From contig NZ_VCNP01000064.1 of assembly GCF_006782915.1 (NCBI RefSeq), positions 1 through 64,000 of the forward strand: a stretch of 64,000 nucleotides of DNA, given 5' to 3'. The position numbers and the translations under genes were made by a program. Within the stretch, counting starts at the first letter, position 1, and each line of letters begins with the position of its first letter. Source of the stretch: Streptomyces calvus. Lineage in GTDB: Bacteria; Actinomycetota; Actinomycetes; Streptomycetales; Streptomycetaceae. This document shows positions 1 to 8,364 of the stretch, piece after piece. A model generated the notes under the pieces. It made no database searches and was not told the origin of the DNA. It saw only the letters and a program-made list of their open reading frames with translations.

Positions 1-165
1 CGGGACGGCCAACGGGCCTGCGGCCCGAGCAGCAGCAAGGAGAGGGGTGGCCGGGGCCGGTGACTCTGCATCAAGTGATGCACCATGTAGCTTTGGCAAA
101 AGCACCCCACCCCCTGCTTCGAACTTTGGAAAGTATTGAATCTGAAATCAGAGCCCTCCTCTAGG

Positions 166-705
166 CTACCAGAAATCTATTTCTCCGTCCGGATCCAATG
201 CTTTAGCTGCCCTCAGGTCACGGTGGTTCCCCTTAGCCAGTTCTCTTTCATGTGCAGCGATTCGCCCCGGGTCGTTTTTGAGAGAACTTCTTCTGAGCTC
301 TTCAACCATTTGATCAGCGTGATCTCTTTCCCTGGTAGCTTCCCGCATCACCCTCTCTCGGATACGACGGGCTGCTTCTTTTTCTCCTATTCCATGAACG
401 TACTCGAAAGCCTCTTTAACGTAAGTCGCGCAGTCCTTCCACTCCGGTTCAGGGCGCGCCAATCCGTAAGACATGATGACCGCGAAGAGGAGAAGTTCAT
501 CATCGCTTCCATCTTCTCCCCAGACACGTGGCGCGATGTTCTGCATGACATAGCTTGCCCCGAAGAAGTTTCGGTCGGGATCATCTTCATGGTTTGCATA
601 GTCAAGCAGCGTGCTGCGTGAAGGGGCAGGGTTTTCTATCTCGGAGAGCCACTGTGCTGTAAGCCTCCGAATATTCCTACCGGCCACTGTGTAGATGTCT
701 GTCAT
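166..705 (-). CDS. Hypothetical protein with C-terminal charged helix
   Basis: I do not recognise this 179-residue protein. The start ATG has a purine-rich AGAAGGGG eight bases upstream. The first half is mixed and acidic. Residues about 110-150 are rich in Arg, Glu and Ala with heptad-like spacing, which suggests a coiled coil. There is no signal peptide or membrane segment, so it should be cytoplasmic. It is transcribed in the same direction as the regulator at 1029-1754, but about 320 bases separate them, so an operon is unlikely. Confidence 0.6.
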   Translation of the reverse strand: MTDIYTVAGRNIRRLTAQWLSEIENPAPSRSTLLDYANHEDDPDRNFFGASYVMQNIAPRVWGEDGSDDELLLFAVIMSYGLARPEPEWKDCATYVKEAFEYVHGIGEKEAARRIRERVMREATRERDHADQMVEELRRSSLKNDPGRIAAHERELAKGNHRDLRAAKALDPDGEIDFW

Positions 706-1028
706 GGTTCTGGCCCCTTCTGCGAAGCTGCGCGGGTGATGTGAGAGTGAGGTTACTGTGCGCCACTGACATCCAACATGCGTGCCTAGTCAGCCAGCTA
801 AGCCGCCCTGGTGTCCGTCAAGGTGCTGGCGGACACCCAGGAATACCTACGAACTCTCCCGCCAGAGTGCCGCATCATTGTCATGGGAGGCTCGGCCGGG
901 GAGCATCGCCGTGCGGGGGTGTGCGCACCAGGCCACCGCGCCGGGACTCTTCCTGATCTGGCTCGTTGAGCGGTGCTCCCCAGCACTGCGGCCAAATTAA
1001 CTGGCCGCAGTCCTTACACTCTCCAATG
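706..1028. other. Intergenic stretch
   Basis: No convincing coding frame. It holds the terminator hairpin of the upstream regulator gene (986-1010) and presumably the promoter of the 166-705 gene. Nothing else was recognised. Confidence 0.5.
986..1010 (-). terminator. Hairpin terminator after the XRE regulator
   Basis: A perfect 9-bp inverted repeat (CTGCGGCCA / TGGCCGCAG) with a 7-base AT-rich loop lies 19 bases beyond the stop codon of the minus-strand gene at 1029-1754. Confidence 0.6.
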
Positions 1029-1754
1029 TTACGCTGCCTTTTGGCTATTTTCTTCACGCAGGGAAGTAACCATAGCAAGCTCCTTTTTTTTAGCCTGCAA
1101 GGTAATTTCCTTATGAGCCTTGACCCACTGGCCAATATTCCTCGACCTTATCGGGTCGTCCTGGAAGGACCGAACCGCGGCAGCAAGCCACCGTCCGAGT
1201 TCTGCTTCATCGATCACATAGCAGGCCTTCAGGAAGGCAATAGCCTGCTGGGGGTCAACGGGGAGTGCCTCACCATCGATGATGCGTCGGGTGGTCGTCC
1301 TCGGCAGTACACCCGGCCCGAACATCCGCTCCATCTCGCCAGGGGTCGGGTAGCCGATCCACACATGCTGGTGCCGCAGAGCCTTCAGGAACCCCGCCGT
1401 GTCGGAGATCAGAGTCGGGTCGGGCGCCTTGCGCACGTAGTACGGCGCGCGGGTGGCCCGCCGTGCTCGAAGCCAAAGTTCGCGGCCCTTGGCAAGAGCA
1501 GGTCCCGGGCCGAAGCTCTCCTTCTCGGTGGTGGTCGTGACGATGAAGTCCTGGACGGTGTCCAGGGAGGGCACGATAGTGCCGGAGGCGGCGCGCTCGA
1601 AGGTGGCCGCGGAGGGCTGGATGCCTACAGTCTTGGCCATCTGGCTGTAGGTAAGGCCAGCCGCGTTCCTGCGTTCGCGGAGGAAGTCCGCGAGCTGGGC
1701 GCGTGCCGGGACGGTGCGGTCTACGGAGTTCTCGGGGCGTCCCATGGCAGCCAC
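1029..1754 (-). CDS. XRE-type helix-turn-helix regulator
   Basis: A 241-residue protein with an N-terminal helix-turn-helix of the Cro/C1 type at about residues 20-70: 'LADFLRERRNAAGLTYSQMA' is followed by a recognition helix and 'SLDTVQDFIV'. The remaining 170 residues are helical, with no recognised domain, and end in a Lys/Glu-rich tail. Such proteins usually bind DNA as dimers and regulate nearby genes; the target is unknown. ATG at 1754 or 1745 could be the start. It lies one base downstream of the small membrane-protein gene 1756-2046, so the two are probably cotranscribed. A hairpin at 986-1010 ends the unit. Confidence 0.75.
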   Translation of the reverse strand: MAAMGRPENSVDRTVPARAQLADFLRERRNAAGLTYSQMAKTVGIQPSAATFERAASGTIVPSLDTVQDFIVTTTTEKESFGPGPALAKGRELWLRARRATRAPYYVRKAPDPTLISDTAGFLKALRHQHVWIGYPTPGEMERMFGPGVLPRTTTRRIIDGEALPVDPQQAIAFLKACYVIDEAELGRWLAAAVRSFQDDPIRSRNIGQWVKAHKEITLQAKKKELAMVTSLREENSQKAA

Positions 1755-1755
1755 C

Positions 1756-2046
1756 TCAGTTCCCGGTGTGGAAGTACGCGCGGATGAGTCGGCCGAGTCG
1801 GCCCCCGCCGTGCCCTCCGCTCGCGGCCAGGGCTACGACCGCGGCGCCGATGCCGCCGGCGCCTGCCAGGAGCCACAGCACGTCCTGGACACTCATACCG
1901 TCCGGGGCGAGGACCGCGGCAGTGATGATGACCGCGATGATCACCAGCGCGTGCGGCATGCCGAACCGGCCGTTCATGGTGATGGTGTCGGACGGCGCCG
2001 AATCAATGTTTGCGACGCTCGCCGCGATGATGGGCTTCTTGCCCAC
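1756..2046 (-). CDS. Small two-helix membrane protein
   Basis: A 96-residue protein with two hydrophobic segments at about residues 32-50 (ALVIIAVIITAAVLA) and 57-75 (VLWLLAGAGGIGAAVVALAA), then a Gly/Arg-rich linker and basic tail. It should sit in the cytoplasmic membrane. Small membrane proteins of this size are common in Streptomyces mobile elements, but no function is shown here. Its stop is one base before the XRE regulator start, so the two form an operon with this gene first. Confidence 0.6.
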   Translation of the reverse strand: MGKKPIIAASVANIDSAPSDTITMNGRFGMPHALVIIAVIITAAVLAPDGMSVQDVLWLLAGAGGIGAAVVALAASGGHGGGRLGRLIRAYFHTGN

Positions 2047-2092
2047 AGGGGTCTCCTAACTACCGTCCGGCGACAGTGAGATCGCTGGACGG

Positions 2093-2112
2093 TGCTACTT
2101 GGCTCCAACCGG
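2093..2112 (+). repeat. Imperfect direct repeat, copy 1
   Basis: TGCTACTTGGCTCCAACCGG. It matches the copy at 2604-2622 except for one missing T. The pair brackets about 490 non-coding bases. Confidence 0.5.
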
Positions 2113-2603
2113 GGAGTCCTCTGCGCGGTCTTAGGGAGTTGGCGCTCCCTGCGCACAGGTGGACTGCTGGGACCCAGTTTTCCAGCACCTACGCCCCTTC
2201 TGAGGGGCAGTCAGGCGATTGCCTCACGGATGCGCCAAAGGAGCCTTAGTGAAGAACAGCGTGTAGGTCGGCCACGATGTGTCCGTCGACAGAGCTCGGT
2301 ATGAGGCGCGGCGATCGTCTTCCGTGCAGGTCACAGCGCTGCCAGGCGCTCTACCATGAGGCCCCGACAACTGCGCCATCCTGCATTTAGAGGGAAAATC
2401 TGCAGGTCAAAGGGTGTGACACTGCCGTGTCAGACCCTCTACCAGGGGCCCTTACTTCATTGTCATGACATCTATAGCGGCAAGGCGCTGACCTGCGTTG
2501 ACTCAGATTCGTACCTTCTCCCCGCTAGATGATCATGATTCTGGAGGCAGACTTCTCATCACAGGCACGCACCTCAATAAAGATGGTCGTCGCCGTCCCT
2601 GAT

Positions 2604-2622
2604 TGCTACTGGCTCCAACCGG
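2604..2622 (+). repeat. Imperfect direct repeat, copy 2
   Basis: TGCTACTGGCTCCAACCGG, the partner of 2093-2112. The pair may be scars of an excised or decayed element. No integrase is adjacent. Confidence 0.5.
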
Positions 2623-2718
2623 CGCACCGGGGATAACGGGCCAGGTGTTGGCGCACCCGGCCTATGTGAAGCCGATTGCCCTCCCTCTTTGGGCGGGCAT
2701 CGGCTCCACCTGCATCGC

Positions 2719-2919
2719 CTACAGGTCGAACTCCAGGTGCTCCAGGTCGGTGAACTCCACCTCGAGGCCGTGGGCGCGGCGGTCTCCGTCGCGGAAGTAC
2801 ATCTCGCCGAGGCCTTCGGCTGCGATGGCGCGCAGCTGCTGCTCGCCGGCGCCGACGTCCTGGGCGTCGAAGAGGCGGGCCGCGTACTGCGGGGGCAGTG
2901 TGATGGTGAGGTGACGCAT
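2719..2919 (-). CDS. Small acidic hypothetical protein
   Basis: A 66-residue protein from ATG 2919 beginning MRHLTITLPPQYAARLF. It has a short beta-strand start, an alternating Ala/Glu/Arg helix and an acidic end (EFTDLEHLEFDL). The frame stays open upstream into the IS6 remnant at 2985-3190, but that part is antisense to transposase sequence and is not real coding. I chose the internal ATG because conserved-looking sequence starts there. Function is unknown. Confidence 0.5.
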   Translation of the reverse strand: MRHLTITLPPQYAARLFDAQDVGAGEQQLRAIAAEGLGEMYFRDGDRRAHGLEVEFTDLEHLEFDL

Positions 2920-2984
2920 CCGTGCGTCGTCGGTGGTGCCGGGCGCGGCGGTGAAGCCGAACCGGGCCCGGACGGTTGTGCCGG

Positions 2985-3190
2985 GGGAGGGGTCGCTCGT
3001 TTCGTCTGCGTCGCCGTCGTGCAAGGGGCACCGGTACCCAGTCGGGGTGATCGCGCACTGCGTGTGGCTGTACTTCCGTATCTGAGACCAGATCACCGGC
3101 GCCGGCCAATCCGCCAAGGCCTGAGCACCGGCCCGGAACCCGGCCCCTACCCCGCCCCGACGCGACCGCCAGAGACCCACACACCCAATA
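2985..3190 (+). mobile_element. IS6-family internal-deletion remnant
   Basis: The left part (to about 3085) matches the start of the IS6-type transposase at 5300 and encodes KGHRYPVGVIAHCVWLYFR. The right part (from about 3086) matches that element's end at 6012-6125, encoding DQITGAG then the TGPEPG-like tail region. The middle, about 600 bases with all catalytic residues, is missing. The result is a MITE-like derivative that could only move if supplied with transposase in trans. Confidence 0.7.
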
Positions 3191-3416
3191 ATGTGACAGC
3201 GCCGACGGCGGTCCTCGAGGGCGCGCGGCCGTGCGAAAGGCAGGCGGACATGGCGAGGGCCCGGCGCCGCACCCTGCGCCCGGCCCTCTCGCCCATAACC
3301 GCCGCTTACGGCGAGATTGCGCAGGTCGACGTCCGAAGAGCAGCCGGTAGGTCACCAGGGGCCAGTAAGCCAAGTACGTCGAGCAGGGGACGACCGACTA
3401 AATACCGTTACAGGCT

Positions 3417-4607
3417 TTACAGGGTATGCCCGTGACCGTAGCCGCCTGCTGGGGAGGTGCGCCTGTGAGGAGGGAGCGGAGGTGTGGTGGGAGAGCGGTA
3501 GAGGTAGCCGATACCGCGGACCGAGACGATGGAGTCGGCACCCACGGGCGTGCCGTCGAGTTTGCTGCGCAGCCGGGACACCGTGAACTTGACCCGGTCG
3601 CGTGCGGCCGGGGCCGGAGCGTCCCGGCCAGTTTTCAGGAGCGTCGCGAAGTGCTGCACCACATTCGCATGGCGTACGAGGCGGTCGAGAACCCGGAACT
3701 CCGTCGCTGAGAGGGGCAGTGGGGCGCTTGCCACCCATGCCTGTTGCCGCTGGGAGTCCAGGCGTAACAGCCCGTCGTCGTAGAGGGCCTCGTGCTGGCG
3801 TTCAGCGGTCCTGTAGCGGTGCAGTACCCGCTCGATGCGGGCGACGAGCTCGACGGCTTGGCAGGGTTTGACGATGTAGTCATCCGCTCCGCTGGAGAGG
3901 CCGAGGACCACATCGACGCTTTCGCTGCGGGCCGTCAGGAAGATGACCGGGACGTCGCTGACCGTTCGCAGGCGGCGCAGCACCTCGTATCCATCGATGT
4001 CGGGCAGCATCACATCCAGCAGGACGAGTTCGGGGCTCCGGAGGTAGGCGCTGCGCAGGCCGGCCTGCCCTGTGTCTTCGGCGAAGACCGTGTAGCCGTA
4101 GCGCGTGAGCGCGAGGCCCACACCCAGGCGGATTGCATCGTCGTCCTCGACCAGCAGCACTTGCGTCGGCCGGGCGGCTCTTATCTCCGGGTGGGCGGGG
4201 GCGGCCGGCTTCGCAGGGGAGACCTCACGTGCAGGCGTCGGCAGAGGCATTGCGACATCGGTGGCCGGTACCTGCTGCTCCAGCAAATACTGGGTCGTCA
4301 TCGTATGGCAGGCGGAGCAGAGCCGGAACGGCATCCCGCACACCAGCAGCGTGTGCTCGGCAGGGCGAGGACAGTGCTGACCCGCCAGCTTGGTCTCGCA
4401 GGGCCCGCCTTGCCGCGCCAGGCGAGCGGCCTCGCGTGCCCGGGCACGGCGCCCGCTTGAGCGGCAGGTGCTTGAGCAGTACTGCCGGGGGCGCCCCGCC
4501 TTCCGGGCCGGAGGCAGCGCACGACCGCAAGCGCGGCACGCGTCGGTCTGGGCGGACAAGAACAACCCCTTTTCACGACAGCACGAAACGAATTTCGTGC
4601 TTCTCAT
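3417..4607 (-). CDS. OmpR-type response regulator with Cys-rich N-terminal extension
   Basis: 396 residues in three parts. Residues 1-120 are Cys-rich: a CxxC...CxxxC pattern (CRACGRALPP, QYCSSTC) followed by further Cys pairs (CPRPAEH, LCSACH), which looks like zinc binding. Residues about 149-262 are a receiver domain with the acidic pair VEDDD, phospho-acceptor Asp in LLDVMLPD and Lys in VKP. Residues about 285-376 are a winged-helix DNA-binding domain (LSATEFRVLDRLV, VSVRGIGYLYR). Normal OmpR-family regulators are about 225-240 residues, so the N-terminal extension is unusual. No histidine kinase gene is adjacent, making it an orphan. The zinc role is inferred. Confidence 0.85.
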   Translation of the reverse strand: MRSTKFVSCCREKGLFLSAQTDACRACGRALPPARKAGRPRQYCSSTCRSSGRRARAREAARLARQGGPCETKLAGQHCPRPAEHTLLVCGMPFRLCSACHTMTTQYLLEQQVPATDVAMPLPTPAREVSPAKPAAPAHPEIRAARPTQVLLVEDDDAIRLGVGLALTRYGYTVFAEDTGQAGLRSAYLRSPELVLLDVMLPDIDGYEVLRRLRTVSDVPVIFLTARSESVDVVLGLSSGADDYIVKPCQAVELVARIERVLHRYRTAERQHEALYDDGLLRLDSQRQQAWVASAPLPLSATEFRVLDRLVRHANVVQHFATLLKTGRDAPAPAARDRVKFTVSRLRSKLDGTPVGADSIVSVRGIGYLYRSPTTPPLPPHRRTSPAGGYGHGHTL

Positions 4608-4687
4608 TGGGACGACTGGTCAAAGGTCCCTTGGCGCTCGCCTCCGGATGCTGTTACCTGGAAGGAGTGCGCAGGAAAACGGCAGGA

Positions 4688-4717
4688 GGGTCCGGCCGCC
4701 CAACGGCGGCCGGACCC
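4688..4717 (-). terminator. Strong hairpin terminator
   Basis: A perfect 13-bp inverted repeat, GGGTCCGGCCGCC / GGCGGCCGGACCC with loop CAAC, five bases beyond the stop of the small minus-strand gene at 4723-4986. Confidence 0.75.
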
Positions 4718-4722
4718 AGACG

Positions 4723-4986
4723 TCACGGTCGCTCGGGCTTGCCGGCGTCGACGACCGTGCCAACCACCGCAGTGAGCGCCCTCGCCGCAACGGCGAGGGC
4801 CTGTGCGTCAGTCAGGATCGCGATCGCCTCGACAACGCCGAGCACGGTACGCACCCCTTCCCACCACACGTGCCGTGAAGCACCCACAAACGGCCACCAC
4901 CTTCGCGACGACCGGGAGGGCGCAGGCGCGAGCCTCTCGCCCGCCGCCTCGTCTTCCCTGTCGTCCACGCACGGGTCGTCGCACAT
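4723..4986 (-). CDS. Small hypothetical protein, helical C-terminal half
   Basis: An 87-residue protein starting at ATG 4986, chosen because GAAAGGAGAA lies just upstream at ideal spacing. The N-terminus is acidic with two Cys (MCDDPCVDDRED). The second half (residues 45-80) is an Ala/Val/Leu-rich helix that could be a membrane-associated or amphipathic segment. A strong terminator follows, so it is a single-gene unit. Function is unknown. Confidence 0.6.
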   Translation of the reverse strand: MCDDPCVDDREDEAAGERLAPAPSRSSRRWWPFVGASRHVWWEGVRTVLGVVEAIAILTDAQALAVAARALTAVVGTVVDAGKPERP

Positions 4987-5299
4987 CGGGATTCTCCTTT
5001 CGACGGCGTTCGCGACCTTCGCGGGCCGTCGCGACACGCACGCGCGGTCGGGCCGCGAGAGGCTTCCCGGTACGTCCCAACCCATTGCTTTGAGGTGGTG
5101 CGCTGTCCACCGTTGCGTGCTCGGCGATAGTGAGGCAAGCGCACGCAACCAAGGTAGTTCCGACATCAGCGAAGGACCTCGGTATCGGCCCGTCAACTGT
5201 GTTATTTGCAGACTGACTTGGCAGGGGGCGAGGTCGACGTGGGGCCACAGAGCAGGGACACAACACGGCCGCGGCGTGCGTGAGGAAGGGTGGCCTGAG
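4987..5299. other. Intergenic stretch left of the IS6 element
   Basis: It contains the ribosome-binding site of the 4723-4986 gene and presumably its promoter. No gene or repeat was recognised up to the IS6 transposase start at 5300. Confidence 0.45.
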
Positions 5300-6125
5300 A
5301 TGATCTTGGAGTTGGTTGTGCCGAGGGCGGGTTCGCTCGTGTCGTCTGCGTCGCCGTCGTACAAGGGGCACCGGTACCCAGTCGGGGTGATCGCGAGCTG
5401 CGTGTGGCTGTACTTCCGTTTCCCGCTCAACTTCCGCGAGGTCGAGGAGCTCATGCTCGAGCGCGGTGTGCTCGTCTCCCACGAGACGGTCCGGCGCTGG
5501 TGCGCGAAGATCGGGCAGATCTACGCGCCCGGCCTGCGCCGCCGACGGCCCCGGCCGGGCGACAAATGGCACCTGGACGAGGTCTTCGTGAAAATCAACG
5601 GTGAGGTGAAGTACCTGTGGCGGGCCGTCGACGCCGACGGCGCCGTCCTTGGCATCCTCGTGCAGAACCGGCGGGACAAGCCGCGGCCCGGCGTTTCTTC
5701 CGCCGCCTGCTGAAGACGACCTGCACGATGCCCCGGGTGATCGTCACCGACAAGCTGCGCTCCTACCGAGCGGCCCACCGCGAGGTCATGCCCTCGGTCG
5801 AGCACCGCTCGCACAAGGGCCTGAACAACCGAGCCGAGAACAGCCACCAGCCCACCCGGCAGCGCGAACGCGCCATGAAAGGCTTCCGTAGCGTTGGCGG
5901 AAGCCAGCGGTTCCTGGCCGCGTTCACCGGCATCTCACCCCACTTCCAGCCCCGCCGCCACCTGATGACCGCCCCCGACTACCGCGCCGAGATGACCATC
6001 CGCTTCGCCACCTGGGACCAGATCACCGGCGCCGCCGGCCAATCCGCCAAAGGCCTGAGCACCGGCCCGGAACCCGGCCTCTACCCCGCCCCGACGCGCC
6101 GCCAGAGACCCACACACCCAATAAT
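5300..6125 (+). pseudogene. IS6-family transposase, frameshifted
   Basis: From ATG 5300 the frame encodes an IS6-type transposase: a helix-turn-helix start (SHETVRRWCAKIGQIY), then DDE residues HLDEVF, VTDKLRSY and the Glu of NRAENSHQPTRQRER. Around 5683 one base is missing, so QNRRDK continues in a different frame as AAARRFFRRLLKT. The repaired protein would be about 235-270 residues, normal for the family. The tail matches the second half of the 2985-3190 remnant. Transposition from this copy should be lost unless frameshifting occurs. Confidence 0.8.
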
Positions 6126-6131
6126 GTCGCC

Positions 6132-6257
6132 CGTGGCCGCGGCGGATGGCTGCGCCTGGCCCACACCCCCGCCCCCGTGCTCGACCTGCTGCGCATCGTC
6201 GGCCTCGACGCCATCCTCCCCTAGCACCCCATCCTGGAAGACGCCCTCACACCCTGA
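6132..6257 (+). pseudogene. STAS-domain (anti-sigma antagonist-like) fragment
   Basis: A short frame encodes GWLRLAHTPAPVLDLLRIVG, then LDAILP, a TAG stop at 6222, and HPILEDAL. This resembles the last strand and helix of STAS-domain antagonists of anti-sigma factors as I remember them. It begins directly after the IS6 element, so IS6 insertion or deletion probably removed the rest of the gene. It is a remnant only. Confidence 0.4.
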
Positions 6258-6332
6258 ACTGCGCCCTGGGCGCAGCCCGCGCGGACAGGACCGGCCCGCC
6301 CGGCCGACGGGCAGTCAAGGCCGGGCTGCCGG

Positions 6333-7343
6333 TCAGGAGGCACGGCGAAGGACGGCCGCCGGCCCGATGGCGTGGGGGCCGAACTTGTCACGGATACGGT
6401 CCATGGCCTGCTCGGCCAGCAGCCGGTCCTCGCGCGTGTCGTCAAGACTGATCTGCCGGGCGACCCGGTCGGCGTCGATGAGGTCTTCGCCGCGCAGGGC
6501 GATGCCGGTGAGGCGGCCGCGCTGCAGGCCGGCGGCATCCATCAGCTGGTAGGCGAGCTGACGCAGGTCGTCGTCGTGGGCGGACGGCTCGGCCAGGCGG
6601 CGGGTCTTCTCCCACGAGGTGCCGCCCGCGAACTTCAGCGTGAGTGTGAGGGCGCGGGCGGCCTGGCCGCGGCGGCGCAGCCGCACGCCGAGCCGTACGA
6701 CCAGGTCGAGGAGCGCGGCGCGGACGGCAGCGCCGTCCAGCGTGTACCGGTCGAAAGAGCAGCGCACCGCGGCAGAGGCGGGCAGGGCACGGGGAACGAC
6801 CGGGCGGGGATCGATGCCGCGGGCGTGGTCGGTGGCGAGGCGGCCGGCGCGACCCCCGAGGAGGCGCTGAACGGTGGCGGGCGGGACGGCGGCGAGCAGG
6901 CCGACGCTGTGGATGCCGTAGTCCCGCAAGGTCGCGGCCTGGCGGGGTCCGAGGCCGTGCAGGGCGTCGACCGGGAGCTGGGCGAGCCAGTCCGTCACCT
7001 GGTCGGGACTGATGGTGAGGACGCCGCCGGGCGGAGAGACCTGGGCGGAGGCGGTGGCGGCGACGGTGATGGACGGACCGATACCCACCCGGACGTCCAC
7101 ACCCAGACGAGGGATCGTACGGATCCGCAGCACCTCGCCGAGGCGGTACGGGGTAGTGCCGTGGTAGCGCAGGGCACCGGTCAGGTCGACCAGCGCGGCC
7201 GTGGGCGGCAGCGCCTGCACCACCGGCGAGAGACCGGCCAGCTCCTCCAGGATCTGGCGGTAGGTCTCCTCCGGCAGGCGATCGGGGCAGCGCACGTGCA
7301 TCACCACCGCGTACCGGTGGACCTGCGTCTCCGGGCTTATCAC
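6333..7343 (-). CDS. Y-family DNA polymerase-like protein, ImuB-type, catalytic residues missing
   Basis: 336 residues with the palm/finger/thumb/little-finger order of UmuC/DinB proteins: an N-terminal 'VMHVRCPDRLPEE' where active enzymes carry an Asp, then ALVDLTGALRYHG where active enzymes read S-x-D-E-x-x-x-D, a helix-hairpin-helix (LHGLGPRQAATLRDYGIHSV) and a C-terminal DNA-binding region. Because both catalytic acidic positions are replaced, it probably does not polymerise DNA. It may act like ImuB, which connects mutagenic repair proteins to the clamp. No imuA or dnaE2 gene is seen nearby. It is divergent from the DUF6233 gene at 7430. Confidence 0.75.
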   Translation of the reverse strand: MISPETQVHRYAVVMHVRCPDRLPEETYRQILEELAGLSPVVQALPPTAALVDLTGALRYHGTTPYRLGEVLRIRTIPRLGVDVRVGIGPSITVAATASAQVSPPGGVLTISPDQVTDWLAQLPVDALHGLGPRQAATLRDYGIHSVGLLAAVPPATVQRLLGGRAGRLATDHARGIDPRPVVPRALPASAAVRCSFDRYTLDGAAVRAALLDLVVRLGVRLRRRGQAARALTLTLKFAGGTSWEKTRRLAEPSAHDDDLRQLAYQLMDAAGLQRGRLTGIALRGEDLIDADRVARQISLDDTREDRLLAEQAMDRIRDKFGPHAIGPAAVLRRAS

Positions 7344-7370
7344 CGCTCACCTCCTCCACCACCTACGTTA

Positions 7371-7437
7371 TCGAACGGAAAATCGAACACGCGAGGCCAT
7401 AAGGCTGATCTTGGAGCTAGAGTCAAAACGTGTTCGA
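7371..7437. promoter_or_regulatory. TCGAAC half-sites between ImuB-like and DUF6233 genes
   Basis: TCGAAC occurs at 7371 and 7383 and the inverse GTTCGA at 7432. Actinobacterial LexA boxes contain GAACnnnnGTTC, so these half-sites beside a Y-family gene are suggestive. However, the inverted pair is about 45 bases apart rather than 4, so it is not a standard LexA box. Confidence 0.25.
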
Positions 7438-7804
7438 TGACCTGCCGCCTGATCTTGAGCGCCTGCTCACCCTGCGGGTGTGGCACGCGATGTGGCTGGA
7501 GCGCATCGACCGCAAGATCGCCGCAGTCGAGCAGCGACAAGCCGAAGCAGAGCGGGGGCGTCGGCTGCGGCCCGCGCCGCCCGACTGGGTCGCCGCCTTC
7601 GGCATCGGCGCCGGCCGCGAGCCCGCCGAGGTCCACGCCGGGGGCTGCCACATGACCGGGCCCCGCTGGCGTGCCGTCGACCGGGACGAAGCCCGCCGCC
7701 TGCTCAGCAGCGGTGTGCGCGCGTGTAGCCACTGCCAACCCGACGTCCGGCTGCACATCCTCGTCAAGAGGAGTTCGGCGCCGCGGCGGTCGAGTTCCAT
7801 GTAG
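7430..7804 (+). CDS. DUF6233 protein with IS21-derived tail
   Basis: 124 residues from a GTG start: MFDDLPPDLERLLTLRVWHA, a coiled helix (IDRKIAAVEQRQAEAERGRR), then VHAGGCHMTG and ACSHCQPDVRL. This matches my memory of DUF6233, a small Streptomyces family with unknown role and a conserved HAG-C...CxxC-like core. The last 12 or so residues come from the IstB gene fragment joined at about 7765, so the natural C-terminus is replaced. A second broken copy lies at 13971-14165. Confidence 0.65.
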   Translation: MFDDLPPDLERLLTLRVWHAMWLERIDRKIAAVEQRQAEAERGRRLRPAPPDWVAAFGIGAGREPAEVHAGGCHMTGPRWRAVDRDEARRLLSSGVRACSHCQPDVRLHILVKRSSAPRRSSSM

Positions 7805-8349
7805 CCGAGTTCGTCGATGCAGAGGAGGTCGACGCGGCCGTAGTGGGCGATGGTCTTGGTCAGCTGCTTCTCGTCCGCGGCTTCGACCAGCTCGTTGACC
7901 AGCTTGGTCGCCAGGACGTACTTGACTCGGTAGCCGGCCATCGCGGCCTCGGTGCCCAGTGCGATCAGCAGATGCGACTTGCCCGTGCCGGAGTCGCCGA
8001 TGAGACAGAGGGGCAGGCCCTTCTTGATCCATTCGCACTTGGCGAGGGTGTGGATCATGGCCGCGTCGATGTTGGGGTTGGCCTCGAAGTCGAACTTGCG
8101 CAGCGACTTGTCGCGGGGGAAGCCTGCCGCCTTGATGCGTCGCTCGGAGCGGCGGCGGGCCCGGTCGTCGCACTCGGCCAGGAGGAGCTCGGCGAGGAAG
8201 CCGAGGTAGGACATCTGCTCGCGGCTCGCGGTCTCGGCGAGGTCGGGGAACTGCGAACGGATGGTAGGCAGCCGGAGCATGCGGCATGCCTGGTCGACGG
8301 CGGTGGTGGCGGCCTGCTCGGTGAGTCCTCGCTGGCGGGGAAGGGACAC
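7766..8349 (-). pseudogene. istB: IS21-family helper ATPase IstB, 3' truncated
   Basis: The first about 195 residues of IstB are present: MSLPRQRGLTEQ, the DFEANPNID motif region, Walker A GDSGTGKS and Walker B LLCIDELGYM. After DRRGAELL the sequence changes to antisense of the DUF6233 gene. Normal IstB is about 250-265 residues, so the sensor region is lost. In IS21 elements IstB is the ATPase that helps IstA select targets. IstA lies directly upstream and is also broken. Confidence 0.85.
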
Positions 8350-8364
8350 GGCGTTCTCCTCCTT

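Larger units (their letters stand above)
2047..2718. other. Non-coding stretch with an imperfect direct repeat
   Basis: No credible gene in 670 bases. Two copies of a 19-20 base sequence, TGCTACT(T)GGCTCCAACCGG, begin at 2093 and 2604. A tRNA-like D-arm sequence lies on the minus strand near 2340-2380 but lacks a T-arm. The base composition is less GC-rich than the flanks. Confidence 0.45.

Noticed and set aside
2303-2385. tRNA-like sequence on the minus strand (GGTAGAGCGCC with D-arm shape)
   Set aside because: No T-arm (GTTCGA) or matching acceptor stem could be found, so it is not a functional tRNA.
6372-7655. Plus-strand open frame of 427 codons
   Set aside because: Antisense to the ImuB-like gene, whose domains are recognisable on the minus strand.
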